Part shown: piece by piece, positions 1 through 10,584 of the stretch
Layout of the letters: each line of letters starts with the position of its first letter
Numbering within the stretch: position 1 is the stretch's first letter
NCBI RefSeq assembly: GCF_014200045.1
Contig: NZ_JACHOV010000003.1
Span: 142,001 to 206,000 of the forward strand
DNA from: Rhizorhapis suberifaciens
Lineage (GTDB): Bacteria > Pseudomonadota > Alphaproteobacteria > Sphingomonadales > Sphingomonadaceae
Direction of reading: 5' to 3'
Length of the DNA: 64,000 bases
The notes under the pieces: model-generated
The model's database searches: none
Told to the model about the DNA's origin: nothing
Seen by the model: only the letters and a program-made list of their open reading frames with translations
Made by a program: the position numbers and the translations under genes

Positions 1-208
1 GAACCGCGGCGTTGATGCGCTGGATCCACAGGGCGCGGAAGCTGCGCTTCTTAACCTTGCGGTCGCGATAGGCGTACTGGCCGGCCTTTTCGACGGCCTG
101 ACGGGCGATGCGGATCGTATTCTTGCGACGGCCATAATAGCCCTTCGCCTGATCCAAAATCCGCTTGTGCTTGGCGCGGGTGGTTACACCCCTTTTTACG
201 CGTGCCAT
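1..208 (-). CDS. rplT: 50S ribosomal protein L20 (partial, C-terminus off window)
   Basis: Reading leftward from ATG at 206-208 the product begins [18 protein letters not shown] and continues with [20 protein letters not shown], the basic N-terminal helix region of L20, which binds 23S rRNA early in large-subunit assembly. About 69 codons are inside the window; the remaining C-terminal domain (full L20 is about 120 residues) lies beyond base 1. It follows rpmI by 18 bases on the same strand, the usual rpmI-rplT pair. No infC is next to it here; hisN and prs lie upstream instead. Confidence 0.97.
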   Translation of the reverse strand, partial: MARVKRGVTTRAKHKRILDQAKGYYGRRKNTIRIARQAVEKAGQYAYRDRKVKKRSFRALWIQRINAAV

Positions 209-226
209 ATCTCTCTAGTCCTTCTC

Positions 227-430
227 TTATTTCAGGCCGTAGGGAGCCCACAGGCGAATGTGCGCGACGTCGGCGTCGGACAGCACTTCGGTGCCGCGGT
301 TCTGGCGAATATATTTGGCGTTATGGCTGATCAGGCGGTGGCGCTTTCCGGCGACACCATGCTTGACCTTGCCGGAGGCGGTGAATTTGAAGCGTTTCTT
401 CACACCGCTCTTGGTCTTGAGCTTGGGCAT
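227..430 (-). CDS. rpmI: 50S ribosomal protein L35
   Basis: A 67-residue, Lys/Arg-rich protein starting MPKLKTKSGVKKRFKFTASG, the signature N-terminus of L35. It is full length for the family. A longer open frame extends upstream to 736, but the ATG at 428-430 gives the conserved start. It is directly upstream of rplT, with which it is normally co-transcribed; in enterobacteria the pair is autoregulated by L20, but I see no obvious L20 operator in the short spacer here. Confidence 0.97.
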   Translation of the reverse strand: MPKLKTKSGVKKRFKFTASGKVKHGVAGKRHRLISHNAKYIRQNRGTEVLSDADVAHIRLWAPYGLK

Positions 431-566
431 TTTCGTCTCCTTGGATCTGACGATTGCGGACGGACTCGGCAGCCCTACTGGCCGGACCATCCCTTCAGAA
501 TCCCGCAATTTCTCGCAGGAAGGCGCGCCTATAGGCAGGAACGCAGGCTTTTGCAAGGCATAACCC

Positions 567-1352
567 TCAATGGCCTTCATGCCCGTGGGCCAGAGCCTCC
601 AATATATCGTCCATGCGCGCAATGTCGCCCATGGCGATGACATCGCCCTTGCTGTCGCGGTCGAGCGGATTGCCTGTCCAGTCGCACATATGCCCGCCCG
701 CGCCCTCAACGACCGGCACCAATGCAGCGATATCATAGAGTTTCAGTCCCGACTCCACGACCAGGTCGATTTGGCCGCTCGCCAGGAGCGCATAATTATA
801 ACAATCGCCGCCCCAGACAGTGTCTCGGCACTGCCCCGCTAGGATAGAGAAATGCTCGCCCGAGCAGCCGGGAAAATATTGAGGTCCAGTGCTGGCCAGG
901 ATCGCCTGATCCAGCGCGCGGCAAGGTCGCGTACGAACGGGCTGACCGTTGAGTGTAGTCGGCTGGCCCGCCATGCCGCACCAGCGTTCGCGGCTGATCG
1001 GCTGATCGATAATGCCCAGGATCGGCCAGCCTTCCTGCATCATGGCCACAAGAGTGCCGAAAATCGGCCGTCCGGCAATGAAGCTGCGCGTGCCGTCTAT
1101 GGGGTCCAATACCCACACGCGCCCCGCATCTTCGCGGACCGTTCCATATTCCTCGCCAACGATGCCGTCCTGTGGCCTTTCCTTTTCGATGATCGCGCGC
1201 ATCGCGGCTTCGGCGGCACGGTCGGCCTGCGTCACCGGCGACAGGTCGCTCTTCGATTCGATGTCGAAACGCGCCCGATAAAAGGGTCGGATGGCCTCGC
1301 CCGCCGCATCGGCGAGGCGCTGGGCGAAATCAAGATCGTCCCTGATCGTCAT
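567..1352 (-). CDS. hisN: Histidinol-phosphatase, inositol monophosphatase family
   Basis: The 261-residue product has the metal-binding motifs of the IMPase superfamily: GEE near residue 67, DPIDGT near residue 83 and WGGDCYNYALLASG in the C-terminal half. These ligate the Mg2+ ions that hydrolyse the phosphate ester. The WGGDCYNY-type motif is typical of the HisN group, which makes histidinol in actinobacteria and alphaproteobacteria, rather than of SuhB or CysQ. Its start is 4 bases downstream of the prs stop, so the two are probably co-transcribed. A general inositol or nucleotide phosphatase role cannot be excluded. Confidence 0.85.
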   Translation of the reverse strand: MTIRDDLDFAQRLADAAGEAIRPFYRARFDIESKSDLSPVTQADRAAEAAMRAIIEKERPQDGIVGEEYGTVREDAGRVWVLDPIDGTRSFIAGRPIFGTLVAMMQEGWPILGIIDQPISRERWCGMAGQPTTLNGQPVRTRPCRALDQAILASTGPQYFPGCSGEHFSILAGQCRDTVWGGDCYNYALLASGQIDLVVESGLKLYDIAALVPVVEGAGGHMCDWTGNPLDRDSKGDVIAMGDIARMDDILEALAHGHEGH

Positions 1353-1355
1353 GCC

Positions 1356-2291
1356 TCAGTCAAACAAGCTGGAAACCGACGTCTCTTCCGCAATGCGCTT
1401 GATGGCTTCGCCCAAAAGCGGGGCGATGGGGAGGTGACGGATGCTAGCCGATTCGCGCTGGGCATCAGTGGCGAGGATCGAATCGGTGACAACCAGTTCA
1501 CGGAGTTCGGAAGCATTCACGCGAGCGACTGCACCGCCGGAAAGAACGCCGTGGGTCACATAGGCGACAACATCCTCGGCTCCCTCTTTCTTAAGGGCGG
1601 CGGCCGCGTTGCACAGCGTGCCGGCGGAATCCACGATGTCGTCGATCAGGATGCAGAAGCGGCCTTTGACGTCGCCGATGATATTCATCACTTCCGATTC
1701 GCCTGCCCGCTCACGGCGCTTGTCGACAATGGCCAAAGGTGCGTTGTCCAGCCGTTTGGCCAGCGCCCTGGCGCGCACCACGCCTCCTACGTCGGGCGAA
1801 ACGACGGTGATATTCTTGTCGCCGAACCGCGCCTGGATATCAGCCGACATGACCGGCGCGCCATAGAGATTGTCGGTCGGAATATCGAAGAAACCCTGGA
1901 TCTGACCAGCATGCAGATCGACCGACAATACGCGGTTCGCGCCCGCGACGGTAATCAGGTTGGCCACGAGCTTGGCGGAAATAGGTGTGCGGGGGCCGGG
2001 TTTCCGGTCCTGACGCGCATAGCCGAAATAGGGAAGCACCGCCGTTATGCGCTTGGCCGAAGCGCGCTTCAGCGCATCGACCATGATCAGCAATTCCATC
2101 AAATTGTCGTTGGCCGGATAGCTGGTCGACTGGATGACGAAGATGTCCTCGCCGCGAACATTTTCGTGGATCTCCACAAAAATCTCCTCATCGGCGAAGC
2201 GGCGGACGCTGGCGTCGATCAGGGGCAGTTCGATATAATCGGCAATGGCCTGTGCGAGCGGGAGGTTGGAATTCCCCGTCATCAATTTCAT
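1356..2291 (-). CDS. prs: Ribose-phosphate pyrophosphokinase (PRPP synthetase)
   Basis: The product makes PRPP from ribose 5-phosphate and ATP, feeding purine, pyrimidine, histidine, tryptophan and NAD synthesis. From the ATG at 2289-2291 it is 311 residues, the normal family length, starting [14 protein letters not shown]. Visible motifs are [10 protein letters not shown] (ATP site), the flexible-loop [12 protein letters not shown] region and the PRPP loop [13 protein letters not shown]. The frame stays open to 2462, but the extra 57 residues are low-complexity and not conserved in the family. hisN, another user of this pathway, follows 4 bases downstream. Confidence 0.96.
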   Translation of the reverse strand: MKLMTGNSNLPLAQAIADYIELPLIDASVRRFADEEIFVEIHENVRGEDIFVIQSTSYPANDNLMELLIMVDALKRASAKRITAVLPYFGYARQDRKPGPRTPISAKLVANLITVAGANRVLSVDLHAGQIQGFFDIPTDNLYGAPVMSADIQARFGDKNITVVSPDVGGVVRARALAKRLDNAPLAIVDKRRERAGESEVMNIIGDVKGRFCILIDDIVDSAGTLCNAAAALKKEGAEDVVAYVTHGVLSGGAVARVNASELRELVVTDSILATDAQRESASIRHLPIAPLLGEAIKRIAEETSVSSLFD

Positions 2292-2506
2292 GGCTTGTGC
2301 ACCCCGTGACAACAATGTGACGCTGATAATCGGCGCCCCTGTAGACTCCAAATAGAAATTGGGGAAGGGGCGTGTTGGCTTGGCCGGGGCGGGGCGGGCA
2401 AGGAACCTTGCGGGCCGCTCTTCCGTTCGCTCGAAGGCCTTGGATGTGTTGTGCTTTTCCACAAGCCATTTCCAAGCGCCTCTAAAATGTTTTACGGACC
2501 GCAGCC

Positions 2507-4177
2507 ATGAATGATCGACCTGCTGAAAACCTCACCATCGCGATGGCGCAGATCACGCAGTGCGTGGGCGACCTTCGTGGCAATGCCGATGCGATGCTGC
2601 TCTGGCGGGAAAAGGCCAAGGGCGCAGATCTCATTGTGTTTCCCGAGCTTCAATTGATCGGCTATCCGCCCGAGGATCTGGTTTTGAAGCCAGCGCTGAT
2701 CGAAAGGGCGGGGGACGAACTGCTGCGCCTCGCCAAGGCGACGGCCGACGGTGGCCCAGCGATGCTGGTCGGCACCGTCATTGCTGCCCAAGGCGTATTG
2801 TTCAATGTCATCACCCTGTTGGATGGCGGAGAAATCAAGGCGATCCGTCAAAAGCGGGAACTTCCCAATTACGGCACGTTCGACGAAAAGCGGCTGTTTG
2901 CACCGGGGCCGCTGCCCGAACCGGTGGAGTTCCGGGGCGTGAAACTGGGCTTGCCGATATGTGAGGACATATGGTTCCCCTTTGTTTGCGCCCATTTGAA
3001 AGAACAAGGGGCAGACATTCTCATCAGCCCTAATGGCAGCCCCTATGAGATCAACAAGGACCAGCAGCGCATCGACGCTATCTCCGCCGCGCGGGTGAAG
3101 GAGACGGGGCTGCCGATAATCTATCTCAATCGTGTCGGTGGGCAGGACGAGCTGGTTTTCGACGGGGCATCGTTTATCATATCGAATGAGGGGCAGGTGA
3201 TACACCGTCTTCCCGAATGGACCGAGGCGCTGGTGATGTCGCATTGGTCAAGGGGTGATGACGGTCGCTGGACTTGCGGGCCGGGCGATCTCGCTACGCC
3301 AAACCCTTATCCTGAAGATATTTATAACGCGATGGTGCTCGGCCTGCGCGATTATGTGAACCGCAATCGCTTTCCGGGCGTGGTGCTGGGCCTGTCGGGC
3401 GGCATTGACAGCGCCCTCTCCGCAGCCGTCGCCGTGGACGCGCTTGGTGCGGATCGCGTCTGGTGCGTCATGCTGCCTTCCCGCTTCACCAGTAAGGAAA
3501 GCCTGGAGGACGCCGCCGAATGCGCCCGACTGCTCGGATGCCGCCTTGACAGCATTCCCATTAATCCGGCGGTGGAGGCCTTTGACGTCATGCTGTCACC
3601 TGCATTTGCCGGCAGGAATCCTGACCTCACTGAGGAAAATCTTCAGTCCCGTTTCCGCGGCGTTACGTTGATGGCGCTCAGCAACAAGTTCGGCCACATG
3701 CTGCTCACCACCGGCAACAAGAGCGAGATGTCGGTGGGCTATGCGACGATCTATGGCGATATGGCGGGGGGTTATTCCGTGTTGAAGGACGCTTACAAGA
3801 CCACCGTCTTCGATCTGTCCCGCTGGCGCAACGAGAACCGTTCGCCATGGGCGCTCGGTCCCGAAGGACCGGTGATGCCCGATCGGGTCATCACCAAGCC
3901 TCCCAGTGCGGAGTTGCGGGAAGATCAGAAGGATGAAGACAGCCTGCCGCCCTATGAGGTGCTGGACCCCATCCTCTATGGTTTGGTCGAAGAGGAACTG
4001 TCGGTCGCGCAGCTTGTAGCGCGCGGTTTTGAAGAGGAGACGGTCGCCCGCATTGAACGACTGCTTTACGTAGCCGAATATAAGCGGCGGCAGGCTCCGC
4101 CTGGCGTGAAGCTTGGCACCCGCAATTTCGGGCGCGATCGCCGCTATCCTATTACCAACGCATTCCGCACCTCATGA
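2507..4177 (+). CDS. nadE: Glutamine-dependent NAD+ synthetase
   Basis: A two-domain enzyme of 556 residues that converts nicotinate adenine dinucleotide to NAD+ with glutamine as nitrogen donor. The N-terminal nitrilase-type glutaminase (about residues 10-260) shows the Glu-Lys-Cys triad in [28 protein letters not shown] and [11 protein letters not shown]. The C-terminal ATP-pyrophosphatase domain carries [20 protein letters not shown] and the [21 protein letters not shown] loop. It diverges from prs, leaving about 215 bases between the two start codons. Confidence 0.97.
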   Translation: MNDRPAENLTIAMAQITQCVGDLRGNADAMLLWREKAKGADLIVFPELQLIGYPPEDLVLKPALIERAGDELLRLAKATADGGPAMLVGTVIAAQGVLFNVITLLDGGEIKAIRQKRELPNYGTFDEKRLFAPGPLPEPVEFRGVKLGLPICEDIWFPFVCAHLKEQGADILISPNGSPYEINKDQQRIDAISAARVKETGLPIIYLNRVGGQDELVFDGASFIISNEGQVIHRLPEWTEALVMSHWSRGDDGRWTCGPGDLATPNPYPEDIYNAMVLGLRDYVNRNRFPGVVLGLSGGIDSALSAAVAVDALGADRVWCVMLPSRFTSKESLEDAAECARLLGCRLDSIPINPAVEAFDVMLSPAFAGRNPDLTEENLQSRFRGVTLMALSNKFGHMLLTTGNKSEMSVGYATIYGDMAGGYSVLKDAYKTTVFDLSRWRNENRSPWALGPEGPVMPDRVITKPPSAELREDQKDEDSLPPYEVLDPILYGLVEEELSVAQLVARGFEEETVARIERLLYVAEYKRRQAPPGVKLGTRNFGRDRRYPITNAFRTS

Positions 4178-4250
4178 ACAAGGATATTCGCTGGACTTCG
4201 GGCCCTCGTGGTCGTGCAGGATTTGCCAGCAACCGGAGCCAGCAGACCAT

Positions 4251-5588
4251 ATGACCGTCATTACCCGTTTCGCCCCTTCTCCTACGGGGCATTTGCATGT
4301 CGGCAATATTCGCGCCGCACTTCACAACTGGATATGGGCCCGGAAAAATGGCGGACGCTTCCTGCTGCGCCTCGATGATACCGATGCGGAACGGTCGAAG
4401 GAGGAATATGTCGACGCGATTCGCGCCGATCTCGATTGGCTAGGCCTGACGCCTGACGGAGAAGAGCGACAATCGGCTCGCCTCGCTCTTTATGAAAATC
4501 GGTTCGAGGTTTTGAAGACCGCAGGGCGCGTCTATGCCTGCTATGAAACGGCGCAAGAACTGGATTTAAAGCGAAAGGTGCTTCTGGGGCGTGGTCTTCC
4601 ACCGGTTTACGACCGGGCGGCGCTAGGCCTTTCGGATGAGGAGCGGACCGCATTGGAGGCAGAGGGGCGGAGGCCGCACTGGCGGTTCAAGCTGGATCAT
4701 GATGTCCCGATTCAGTGGACCGACCTCATTCGCGGGGAGCAGCATTTCGATCCCAAATTGATCAGCGATCCCGTTATCCGCCGGGAAGACGGTTCCTGGC
4801 TTTATATGCTCCCGTCAGTCATCGACGATGTCGACATGAAAGTGACGCATGTCGTACGCGGCGAGGACCATGTTTCCAATACGGCCACACAAATCCAGAT
4901 GTTCACCGCGCTCGGCGACGATCCGCCGGCCTTTGCGCATGAAGCGCTGCTGACCGGAACGGAAGGAAAGCTGTCGAAGCGGCTCGGTTCGCTTGGCGTC
5001 TCGGCTTTCCGCGAGCAGGATATCGAGCCGATTGCCCTTATCGCATTGCTGGCGCGGATCGGGACCAGCGATCCTGTGGAACCGGTGACCGAGGCGGCCT
5101 CGCTCCTTCCGGCGTTCGACTTCGCACGTTTTGGACGGGCGCCTGCCCGTTTCGATGACGCGGAACTGATGGCGCTCAACCAGCGGATCGTGCACTTGCT
5201 CGATTATGCAGCCGTCAGGGAGCGACTGCCCGCCGACATGGGTGAGGCCGCGTGGGATGTTATTCGCCCGAATCTCGAGACGGTCAGCCAGGCCGCGCAA
5301 TGGTGGTCCGTGATTACAGGTCCTGTGGAGCCCGCGACATTGGAAAGCGGCGACCGCGCCTTTGTAGCAGAGGCGGCCGGGACATTGGCTGAGATACCAT
5401 GGACCGATCAGGTCTGGAAGGAACTGACCTCGACCCTAAAGGATCGGAGCGGCCGAAAAGGCAAGGCCTTGTTCCTGCCTCTCCGTCTGGCGCTGACGGG
5501 CCGGGAGCATGGGCCGGACATGGGAGCGCTCTTGTTGCTCATCGGACGGGACGCGGCTCTTGAGCGCCTCGGAACGGCCGCCTGCTGA
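4251..5588 (+). CDS. gltX: Glutamate--tRNA ligase (second, short GluRS type)
   Basis: A class I aminoacyl-tRNA synthetase of 445 residues from ATG 4251. It has the HIGH-type motif in RFAPSPTGHLHVGNIRAALH and a KMSKS-type motif in GKLSKRLGSLG. The order and length fit the shorter alphaproteobacterial GluRS paralogue, many of which charge tRNA-Gln or have non-discriminating activity; substrate choice cannot be read from sequence alone. The frame is open from 4113, but those 46 extra codons overlap nadE and precede the conserved MTVITRFAPSPTG start. It follows nadE by 73 bases. Confidence 0.9.
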   Translation: MTVITRFAPSPTGHLHVGNIRAALHNWIWARKNGGRFLLRLDDTDAERSKEEYVDAIRADLDWLGLTPDGEERQSARLALYENRFEVLKTAGRVYACYETAQELDLKRKVLLGRGLPPVYDRAALGLSDEERTALEAEGRRPHWRFKLDHDVPIQWTDLIRGEQHFDPKLISDPVIRREDGSWLYMLPSVIDDVDMKVTHVVRGEDHVSNTATQIQMFTALGDDPPAFAHEALLTGTEGKLSKRLGSLGVSAFREQDIEPIALIALLARIGTSDPVEPVTEAASLLPAFDFARFGRAPARFDDAELMALNQRIVHLLDYAAVRERLPADMGEAAWDVIRPNLETVSQAAQWWSVITGPVEPATLESGDRAFVAEAAGTLAEIPWTDQVWKELTSTLKDRSGRKGKALFLPLRLALTGREHGPDMGALLLLIGRDAALERLGTAAC

Positions 5589-5689
5589 CGGTCAGATCTA
5601 CAAGACGAAATCGGTATCACGGTTACCTTTCGCTAACCTCGACTTCTTAAGCTGCAGTTATTCGGTAACCCTGTCGCGAAGAAGTGGTG

Positions 5690-8014
5690 ATGACGTCGCA
5701 GAAGCTTCCATTGGGCGTGCTCATGGGCTTTTCCAGCCCCGCGGGCATGGATGTCGAACAGCTGCGCGTGTTGCAGCTTGGCTCTGTGGACCGCCTTGGC
5801 TTCATTTATTTCCTGCTGTCGAGCTTCGCCACCATTTTCGTGGGCGGCATCTTCACCAAATCAGTCAGCTTGCCGTTGCTGGCGGCATGGGCATTCTCAT
5901 CCCTGGGCATCGGCTTTCTTTACTATCGTACAGGGTGGAACAGGCTTCGAAGCGAACATGCCGGAGTGTCCGCATCCACTGTGTTGCGCGATGGTGCCGG
6001 GATGTTGGTCCAGGCGCTGGTGTGGTCCGTTCCACCCATTTTTTTCGTCCATGCGACGGACCCAGTCGAGATGATCTCCCTCTGGGTGTTGATGAGCTGC
6101 ATCATGGTCGGAACCGCACTGATCTATGTCGGTCTGCCGCTTTCGACTCTGTTGTTCCTCACCGTACTCGGTAGCGCCAATGCCTATATGATGCTGGGCA
6201 TCGGTTCGTTTCACCTCGCGGCCGTGATCGTTTGTTATGCACTGCTCCTGCTCGTAACCAGTCTGAAGCACGCCCGCGCCTACAGCACGCAGATAACCGC
6301 GACGACGCAGCTTCAGGAAAAAAGCGAGGTCGTCAGTCTGCTGCTGCGCGAATTTGAGGACAGCAATGCCGACTGGCTGTGGCAGACGGATGCCGCCCGG
6401 CGCGTGACCGATGTTTCAACCCGCTTTGCACGTGCGCTTGGCAAGGAGCCGTCGGAAATCGAAGGCAAGCCGCTGTTTCAGTTGCTCGCTGGTGCTGCCT
6501 GGGAAACGGGAGAGTTTGCGCCGTCGCTGCATGAGTTGGCAGAGAAGATCAAACGCCGTGAAAGCTTCGCCAATCTGGTACTGGATGTAGAGATTGATGG
6601 TCAGCGCCATTGGTGGGAGCTTTCGGCCTCTCCCCGCACGGATGACAAGGGCGCGTTTCAGGGGTTCCGCGGCGTTGGGTCCGACATCACCAAGCAGCGC
6701 GAATCATCCGATAAGATTGCGCAACTTGCGCGCTTCGACACGCTCACCAATCTCCCCAACCGCCTGCACCTGACCGAAGCGCTTGAACAAGCAATGCAGG
6801 ACATGGAGCGGTGGAATACGCGCTGCGGCTTTTTGATGATCGATCTCGACCGATTCAAGTCCGTCAACGACACGCTTGGCCACCTAATCGGCGACCGGCT
6901 GCTAGCACGGGTGTCCGAACGGCTGCGCCATGTTTGTTCCAACAATGAGGTGTGCGGCCGCCTGGGCGGCGATGAATTTGCCGTCGTCATCCGGGAGGTG
7001 CATGACACAGAATATGTTGAGGGGCTCTCGCTCGAAATCATAGAAGCCCTGTCACGGCCCTATGAGGTGGACCAACATGTGCTTTACATCGGCGCCAGCG
7101 TAGGTTCGGCCATAGCGCCGCGTGACGGGCGGACGCCGGAAACGCTGATCCGCAGCGCTGACTTGGCGCTTTACCGGTCAAAGGAGGTCGGCGGCGGCGC
7201 TCACCATGGCTATGAGCATCGCTTGCACGCCCATGCCGAAGAACGCCGCATGCTGGAAATCGCGCTGCGCGAGGCGCTGGAAAAGAACCAGTTGCACCTT
7301 GCCTATCAACCGGTGGTGAATGCCCAGACCGGCGTTGTCGAGGGTTTCGAATCGCTTGTCCGCTGGACCCATCCGGAAATGGGCAGCATCTCTCCGGTAA
7401 AATTCATCCCCGTGGCGGAGGACGCACGCCTTATCGGGCCGATAGGCGAGTGGGTTCTACGAACCGCGTGCAAGGAGGCGATGAACTGGCCTTCCCATAT
7501 TCGTGTTGCCGTGAATGTCTCGGCCGAACAATTAAGCGATCCCAATTTCGTAACAGCAGTCACCTCGGCACTCGCCCATACAGGTCTTCCTGCCCACCGA
7601 CTGGAATTGGAAGTCACCGAAAGCGTGTTCATGCAGGGCACTGGCGCGGAGCAGGTCCTGGACCGTCTATTGTCGCTGGGCGTCAAATTGTCTTTGGATG
7701 ATTTCGGCACCGGCTATTCATCGCTTGGCTATTTGCGCAAGACCCGTTTCAGCACGATCAAGATCGACCGCAGCTTCGTTCAGGGCGCATCGAAAAATGT
7801 TCCGGAAAGTATTGCGATCATCCGCGCCGTGGTAGCGCTGGCGGACAGCCTGGGTATGTCCACAACGGCTGAGGGCGTTGAAAATGAGGACGAAGCGGAA
7901 ATGATAAACCGTCTCGGCTGCAAGAAAATCCAGGGCTATTATTATGGCCGCCCAATGCCCGCCCATGAAGCCTTGGCCCTCTTCGGACCAAGTCAAAGGA
8001 GCGCCGTCGCATAA
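5690..8014 (+). CDS. Membrane-anchored PAS-GGDEF-EAL cyclic-di-GMP protein
   Basis: About 774 residues. The N-terminal 190 residues contain five to six hydrophobic segments, then a PAS-like domain (about 215-335), a GGDEF domain with intact GGDEF near residue 424 and an EAL domain (ESL variant near 550; DDFGTGYSSLGYL and KIDRSFVQ intact). Both diguanylate cyclase and c-di-GMP phosphodiesterase activities are therefore possible, with the balance set by the membrane/PAS sensor. The I-site RxxD is not evident just before GGDEF. Three candidate starts (GTG 5684, GTG 5687, ATG 5690) share one GAAGAAG ribosome site; the ATG has the best spacing. It converges on the ParA-type gene with 7 bases between. 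Confidence 0.92.
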   Translation: MTSQKLPLGVLMGFSSPAGMDVEQLRVLQLGSVDRLGFIYFLLSSFATIFVGGIFTKSVSLPLLAAWAFSSLGIGFLYYRTGWNRLRSEHAGVSASTVLRDGAGMLVQALVWSVPPIFFVHATDPVEMISLWVLMSCIMVGTALIYVGLPLSTLLFLTVLGSANAYMMLGIGSFHLAAVIVCYALLLLVTSLKHARAYSTQITATTQLQEKSEVVSLLLREFEDSNADWLWQTDAARRVTDVSTRFARALGKEPSEIEGKPLFQLLAGAAWETGEFAPSLHELAEKIKRRESFANLVLDVEIDGQRHWWELSASPRTDDKGAFQGFRGVGSDITKQRESSDKIAQLARFDTLTNLPNRLHLTEALEQAMQDMERWNTRCGFLMIDLDRFKSVNDTLGHLIGDRLLARVSERLRHVCSNNEVCGRLGGDEFAVVIREVHDTEYVEGLSLEIIEALSRPYEVDQHVLYIGASVGSAIAPRDGRTPETLIRSADLALYRSKEVGGGAHHGYEHRLHAHAEERRMLEIALREALEKNQLHLAYQPVVNAQTGVVEGFESLVRWTHPEMGSISPVKFIPVAEDARLIGPIGEWVLRTACKEAMNWPSHIRVAVNVSAEQLSDPNFVTAVTSALAHTGLPAHRLELEVTESVFMQGTGAEQVLDRLLSLGVKLSLDDFGTGYSSLGYLRKTRFSTIKIDRSFVQGASKNVPESIAIIRAVVALADSLGMSTTAEGVENEDEAEMINRLGCKKIQGYYYGRPMPAHEALALFGPSQRSAVA

Positions 8015-8021
8015 AGCTTGG

Positions 8022-8756
8022 TCAGGCGGCGGTCCGGATTTTCCGTTCGATGCCCGTCCAGAGCTTGGTGAATGCCTTGGCTGCGGGGCAATGCGGCTCA
8101 AATTCCCCCAGCGGCGCCTTGCGCACGGACATTTGCTCCACCGAACTTGCCATGGGAACCACCGGCCAATCGGCTTTCTCTTCCAATGCGGCCCGGTGCA
8201 GCGATCGCCGGCGATCAACCATGGAATAGACCGGCAGGATGGGCGCGTGCCGGCCTCTCTGCCTGTCGAGGAAGTGCACTACTTCAGTCAGCGCCCGTTG
8301 CGAAAGCGGCGCGGGAATGACGGGCACGACGACCAGATCGGCGGCGCGCAACACCTGTTCGCTCGTCTGCGTCAGGCCCGGCGGGCAATCCAGGATGATC
8401 CTGTCATAATGTTTCGAAAGTCCGGCAAGCAACTTGGCGAGCCGCCGCTTTTTGCCCAGTTCAAAGAAGAAATGATCGAGCCCCCGAAGCGACGTATCGG
8501 CCGCCAGCAGATCGACGCCCTCCACATGAGATTGCCGCACCAGGGTCATCGCGTCGACGCTGCGCGCAAAGATCGCCTGTGCGGAGGCATGCGTCACGGG
8601 ACCCTTGGCCATCAGATAGGTTGACGCCGCCTGCGGATCGAGATCCCAGATCAATGTCCGGCGCTTTGAAATCTTGGCGGCGGCCCAGGCCAGGTTGATC
8701 GAGAAGGTCGTCTTCCCCACCCCGCCCTTCAAACTGTAAATCGCCACCGTCGCCAT
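8022..8756 (-). CDS. Orphan ParA/MinD-family ATPase
   Basis: A 244-residue ATPase with the deviant Walker A motif SLKGGVGKTTFSINLAW at its N-terminus, DLDPQAAST (switch I) and ILDCPPGLTQTSEQ (switch II), the hallmark of ParA/Soj/MinD proteins that form gradients on DNA or membranes. No ParB, parS-like repeat or MinE gene is next to it, so it is not a chromosome or plasmid partition pair here. Many such orphans position or regulate other complexes such as cellulose synthase or chemoreceptors. Start chosen at ATG 8754-8756; the frame is open 7 codons further. Confidence 0.88.
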   Translation of the reverse strand: MATVAIYSLKGGVGKTTFSINLAWAAAKISKRRTLIWDLDPQAASTYLMAKGPVTHASAQAIFARSVDAMTLVRQSHVEGVDLLAADTSLRGLDHFFFELGKKRRLAKLLAGLSKHYDRIILDCPPGLTQTSEQVLRAADLVVVPVIPAPLSQRALTEVVHFLDRQRGRHAPILPVYSMVDRRRSLHRAALEEKADWPVVPMASSVEQMSVRKAPLGEFEPHCPAAKAFTKLWTGIERKIRTAA

Positions 8757-8891
8757 GCCGCCTCCTGCTTGCTGCACCGCAACCTAGGCGAGGGTGTCGG
8801 TGATGGGCAAGATACTATGGGTCGAGCGAAGTCGGGACACCCTGGAAGCGAGGTCCTTGCCTGCGCCGGGACGAAGGAACAACTTCAGTCC

Positions 8892-9230
8892 TTACAGTAT
8901 GTCCCGTACCTTGTCCTGCGGACGACAGAGGCGCACGCCTTTTTCGGTCTCCACCAGCGGACGCTCGATCAGGATCGGGTTCGCCACCATGGCGTCAAGG
9001 ATAGCGTCGCCCTCCAACGTCAGGAGTGGCTTTGCCTCTTCTTGCCTTGTCCGCAGTCCATCGCGCGGCGTGATCCCGGCTGCCTTGTAGAGCGCGGCAA
9101 GCTTTTCACGGCTGGGCGGCGTCTTCAGATATTCAACGACCTCCAACTCTACCCCAGGAGTCTCTTCAAGAATGGCAAGCGTCTTGCGCGACGTGCCGCA
9201 ACTGGGATTGTGCCAGATGGTTGCCTTCAT
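8892..9230 (-). CDS. arsC: Arsenate reductase, glutaredoxin-type ArsC family
   Basis: A 112-residue thioredoxin-fold protein starting [20 protein letters not shown]. The Cys at residue 11 sits where the catalytic Cys of glutaredoxin-coupled arsenate reductases lies; the conserved NPxxxERPLV region is present as [12 protein letters not shown]. No arsR, arsB or acr3 is nearby, so it may serve another ArsC/Spx-type role. Its ATG overlaps the accC stop codon (ATGA at 9227-9230), so it is translated as the last gene of the aroQ-accB-accC transcript. Confidence 0.88.
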   Translation of the reverse strand: MKATIWHNPSCGTSRKTLAILEETPGVELEVVEYLKTPPSREKLAALYKAAGITPRDGLRTRQEEAKPLLTLEGDAILDAMVANPILIERPLVETEKGVRLCRPQDKVRDIL

Positions 9231-10579
9231 TGGTTCTCCTCCCGCGCCAGCCATTCCTCCAGCCATTTGATGGTGTAATCGCCATTTTGGAATTCCGGAT
9301 CGCGGAGCAGCTTCTGGTGCAGCGGGATGGTCGTCTTCATCCCTTCGATCACATATTCCTCCAGCGCGCGCCTCAGCCGCATCAGGCAGCCTTCGCGAGT
9401 GCGGCCATAGACGATCAGCTTGCCTATCATGCTGTCATAATAAGGCGGCACGCGGTAACCCTGATAGAGGCCGCTATCCACCCGCACATGCATGCCGCCC
9501 GGAACATGATAGCTGGTGACGGTGCCGGGCGAAGGCGCGAAGGTCCTGGGGTCTTCTGCGTTGATCCGGCATTCGATGGCATGCCCCGAAAAAACCAGCT
9601 CATCTTGCGTCACGGAAAGCGGCTTGCCCTCCGCGATGCGGATCTGCTCGCGGACCAGATCGACGCCGGTGATCATTTCTGTCACCGGATGTTCGACCTG
9701 AAGCCGGGTGTTCATTTCGATGAAATAGAACTCACCGTCTTCATAGAGAAATTCGATCGTGCCCGCGCCGCGATAGGCCATATCGGCCATAGCCTTCCGA
9801 ACGACTTCTCCCATATGGTTGCGCTCTTCGGAGGAAATCACGGGGGAAGGTGCTTCCTCCAGCACTTTCTGGTGCCGCCGCTGCAGCGAGCAATCGCGCT
9901 CGCCCAAGTGAATGGCGTTGCCTTTGCCATCGCCAAAGACCTGAAATTCGATATGGCGCGGGTTGCCCAGATATTTTTCCATGTATACGGTGGCGTCGCC
10001 AAAAGCGGCCTTCGCCTCCGATCCTGCCTGCTGCATCAGGCTTTCCAACTGATCTTCGGAAGGCACGACTTTCATGCCGCGCCCGCCGCCGCCACTGGCT
10101 GCCTTGATCAAAACGGGGTAGCCGATGTCCTTCGCGACCCGTTTGGCTTCGGCGACGCTTGAAATCGCGCCGTCGGAACCGGGCACCAGGGGCAGGCCAA
10201 GAGCGCCGGCCGTACGTTTGGCCTCCACCTTGTCGCCCATGATGCGGATATGTTCGGGCTTGGGGCCGATAAAGGCGATGTCATGCGCCTCGACGATCTC
10301 CGCGAACTGCGCATTTTCGGACAAAAAGCCATAGCCGGGATGAATGGCGTCGGCGCCCGAAATCTCAGCCGCCGATATGATGTTGGGAATATTGAGATAG
10401 CTGTCGCCAGCAGCAGGAGGGCCGATGCAGATGGCTTCGTCGGCCAGGCGCACATGCATCGCGTCGGCATCGGCGGTGGAATGCACCGCTACCGTCTTGA
10501 TGCCCATTTCATGCGCGGCGCGGTGGATACGAAGCGCGATTTCCCCGCGATTGGCGATCAGGATCTTTTCAAAACCCAT
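9227..10579 (-). CDS. accC: Acetyl-CoA carboxylase, biotin carboxylase subunit
   Basis: A 450-residue ATP-grasp enzyme that carboxylates the biotin on AccB, the first step of fatty acid synthesis. It has the N-terminal [18 protein letters not shown] motif, the glycine-rich ATP loop [14 protein letters not shown], and the catalytic region [18 protein letters not shown]. Full length for AccC; no carboxyltransferase or BCCP domain is fused. The gene is 5 bases downstream of accB and overlaps arsC by 4 bases. Confidence 0.97.
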   Translation of the reverse strand: MGFEKILIANRGEIALRIHRAAHEMGIKTVAVHSTADADAMHVRLADEAICIGPPAAGDSYLNIPNIISAAEISGADAIHPGYGFLSENAQFAEIVEAHDIAFIGPKPEHIRIMGDKVEAKRTAGALGLPLVPGSDGAISSVAEAKRVAKDIGYPVLIKAASGGGGRGMKVVPSEDQLESLMQQAGSEAKAAFGDATVYMEKYLGNPRHIEFQVFGDGKGNAIHLGERDCSLQRRHQKVLEEAPSPVISSEERNHMGEVVRKAMADMAYRGAGTIEFLYEDGEFYFIEMNTRLQVEHPVTEMITGVDLVREQIRIAEGKPLSVTQDELVFSGHAIECRINAEDPRTFAPSPGTVTSYHVPGGMHVRVDSGLYQGYRVPPYYDSMIGKLIVYGRTREGCLMRLRRALEEYVIEGMKTTIPLHQKLLRDPEFQNGDYTIKWLEEWLAREENQ

Positions 10580-10584
10580 ATCGC

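Noticed and set aside
852-2309. Plus-strand open frame of 485 codons
   Set aside because: It is antisense to hisN and prs, both with full family motifs.
8022-8756. Plasmid or chromosome partition system
   Set aside because: There is no ParB partner or repeated parS-like site around the ParA-type gene.
8892-9230. Arsenic resistance operon
   Set aside because: Only the ArsC-like gene is present, placed behind accC; no arsR or arsenite exporter is nearby.
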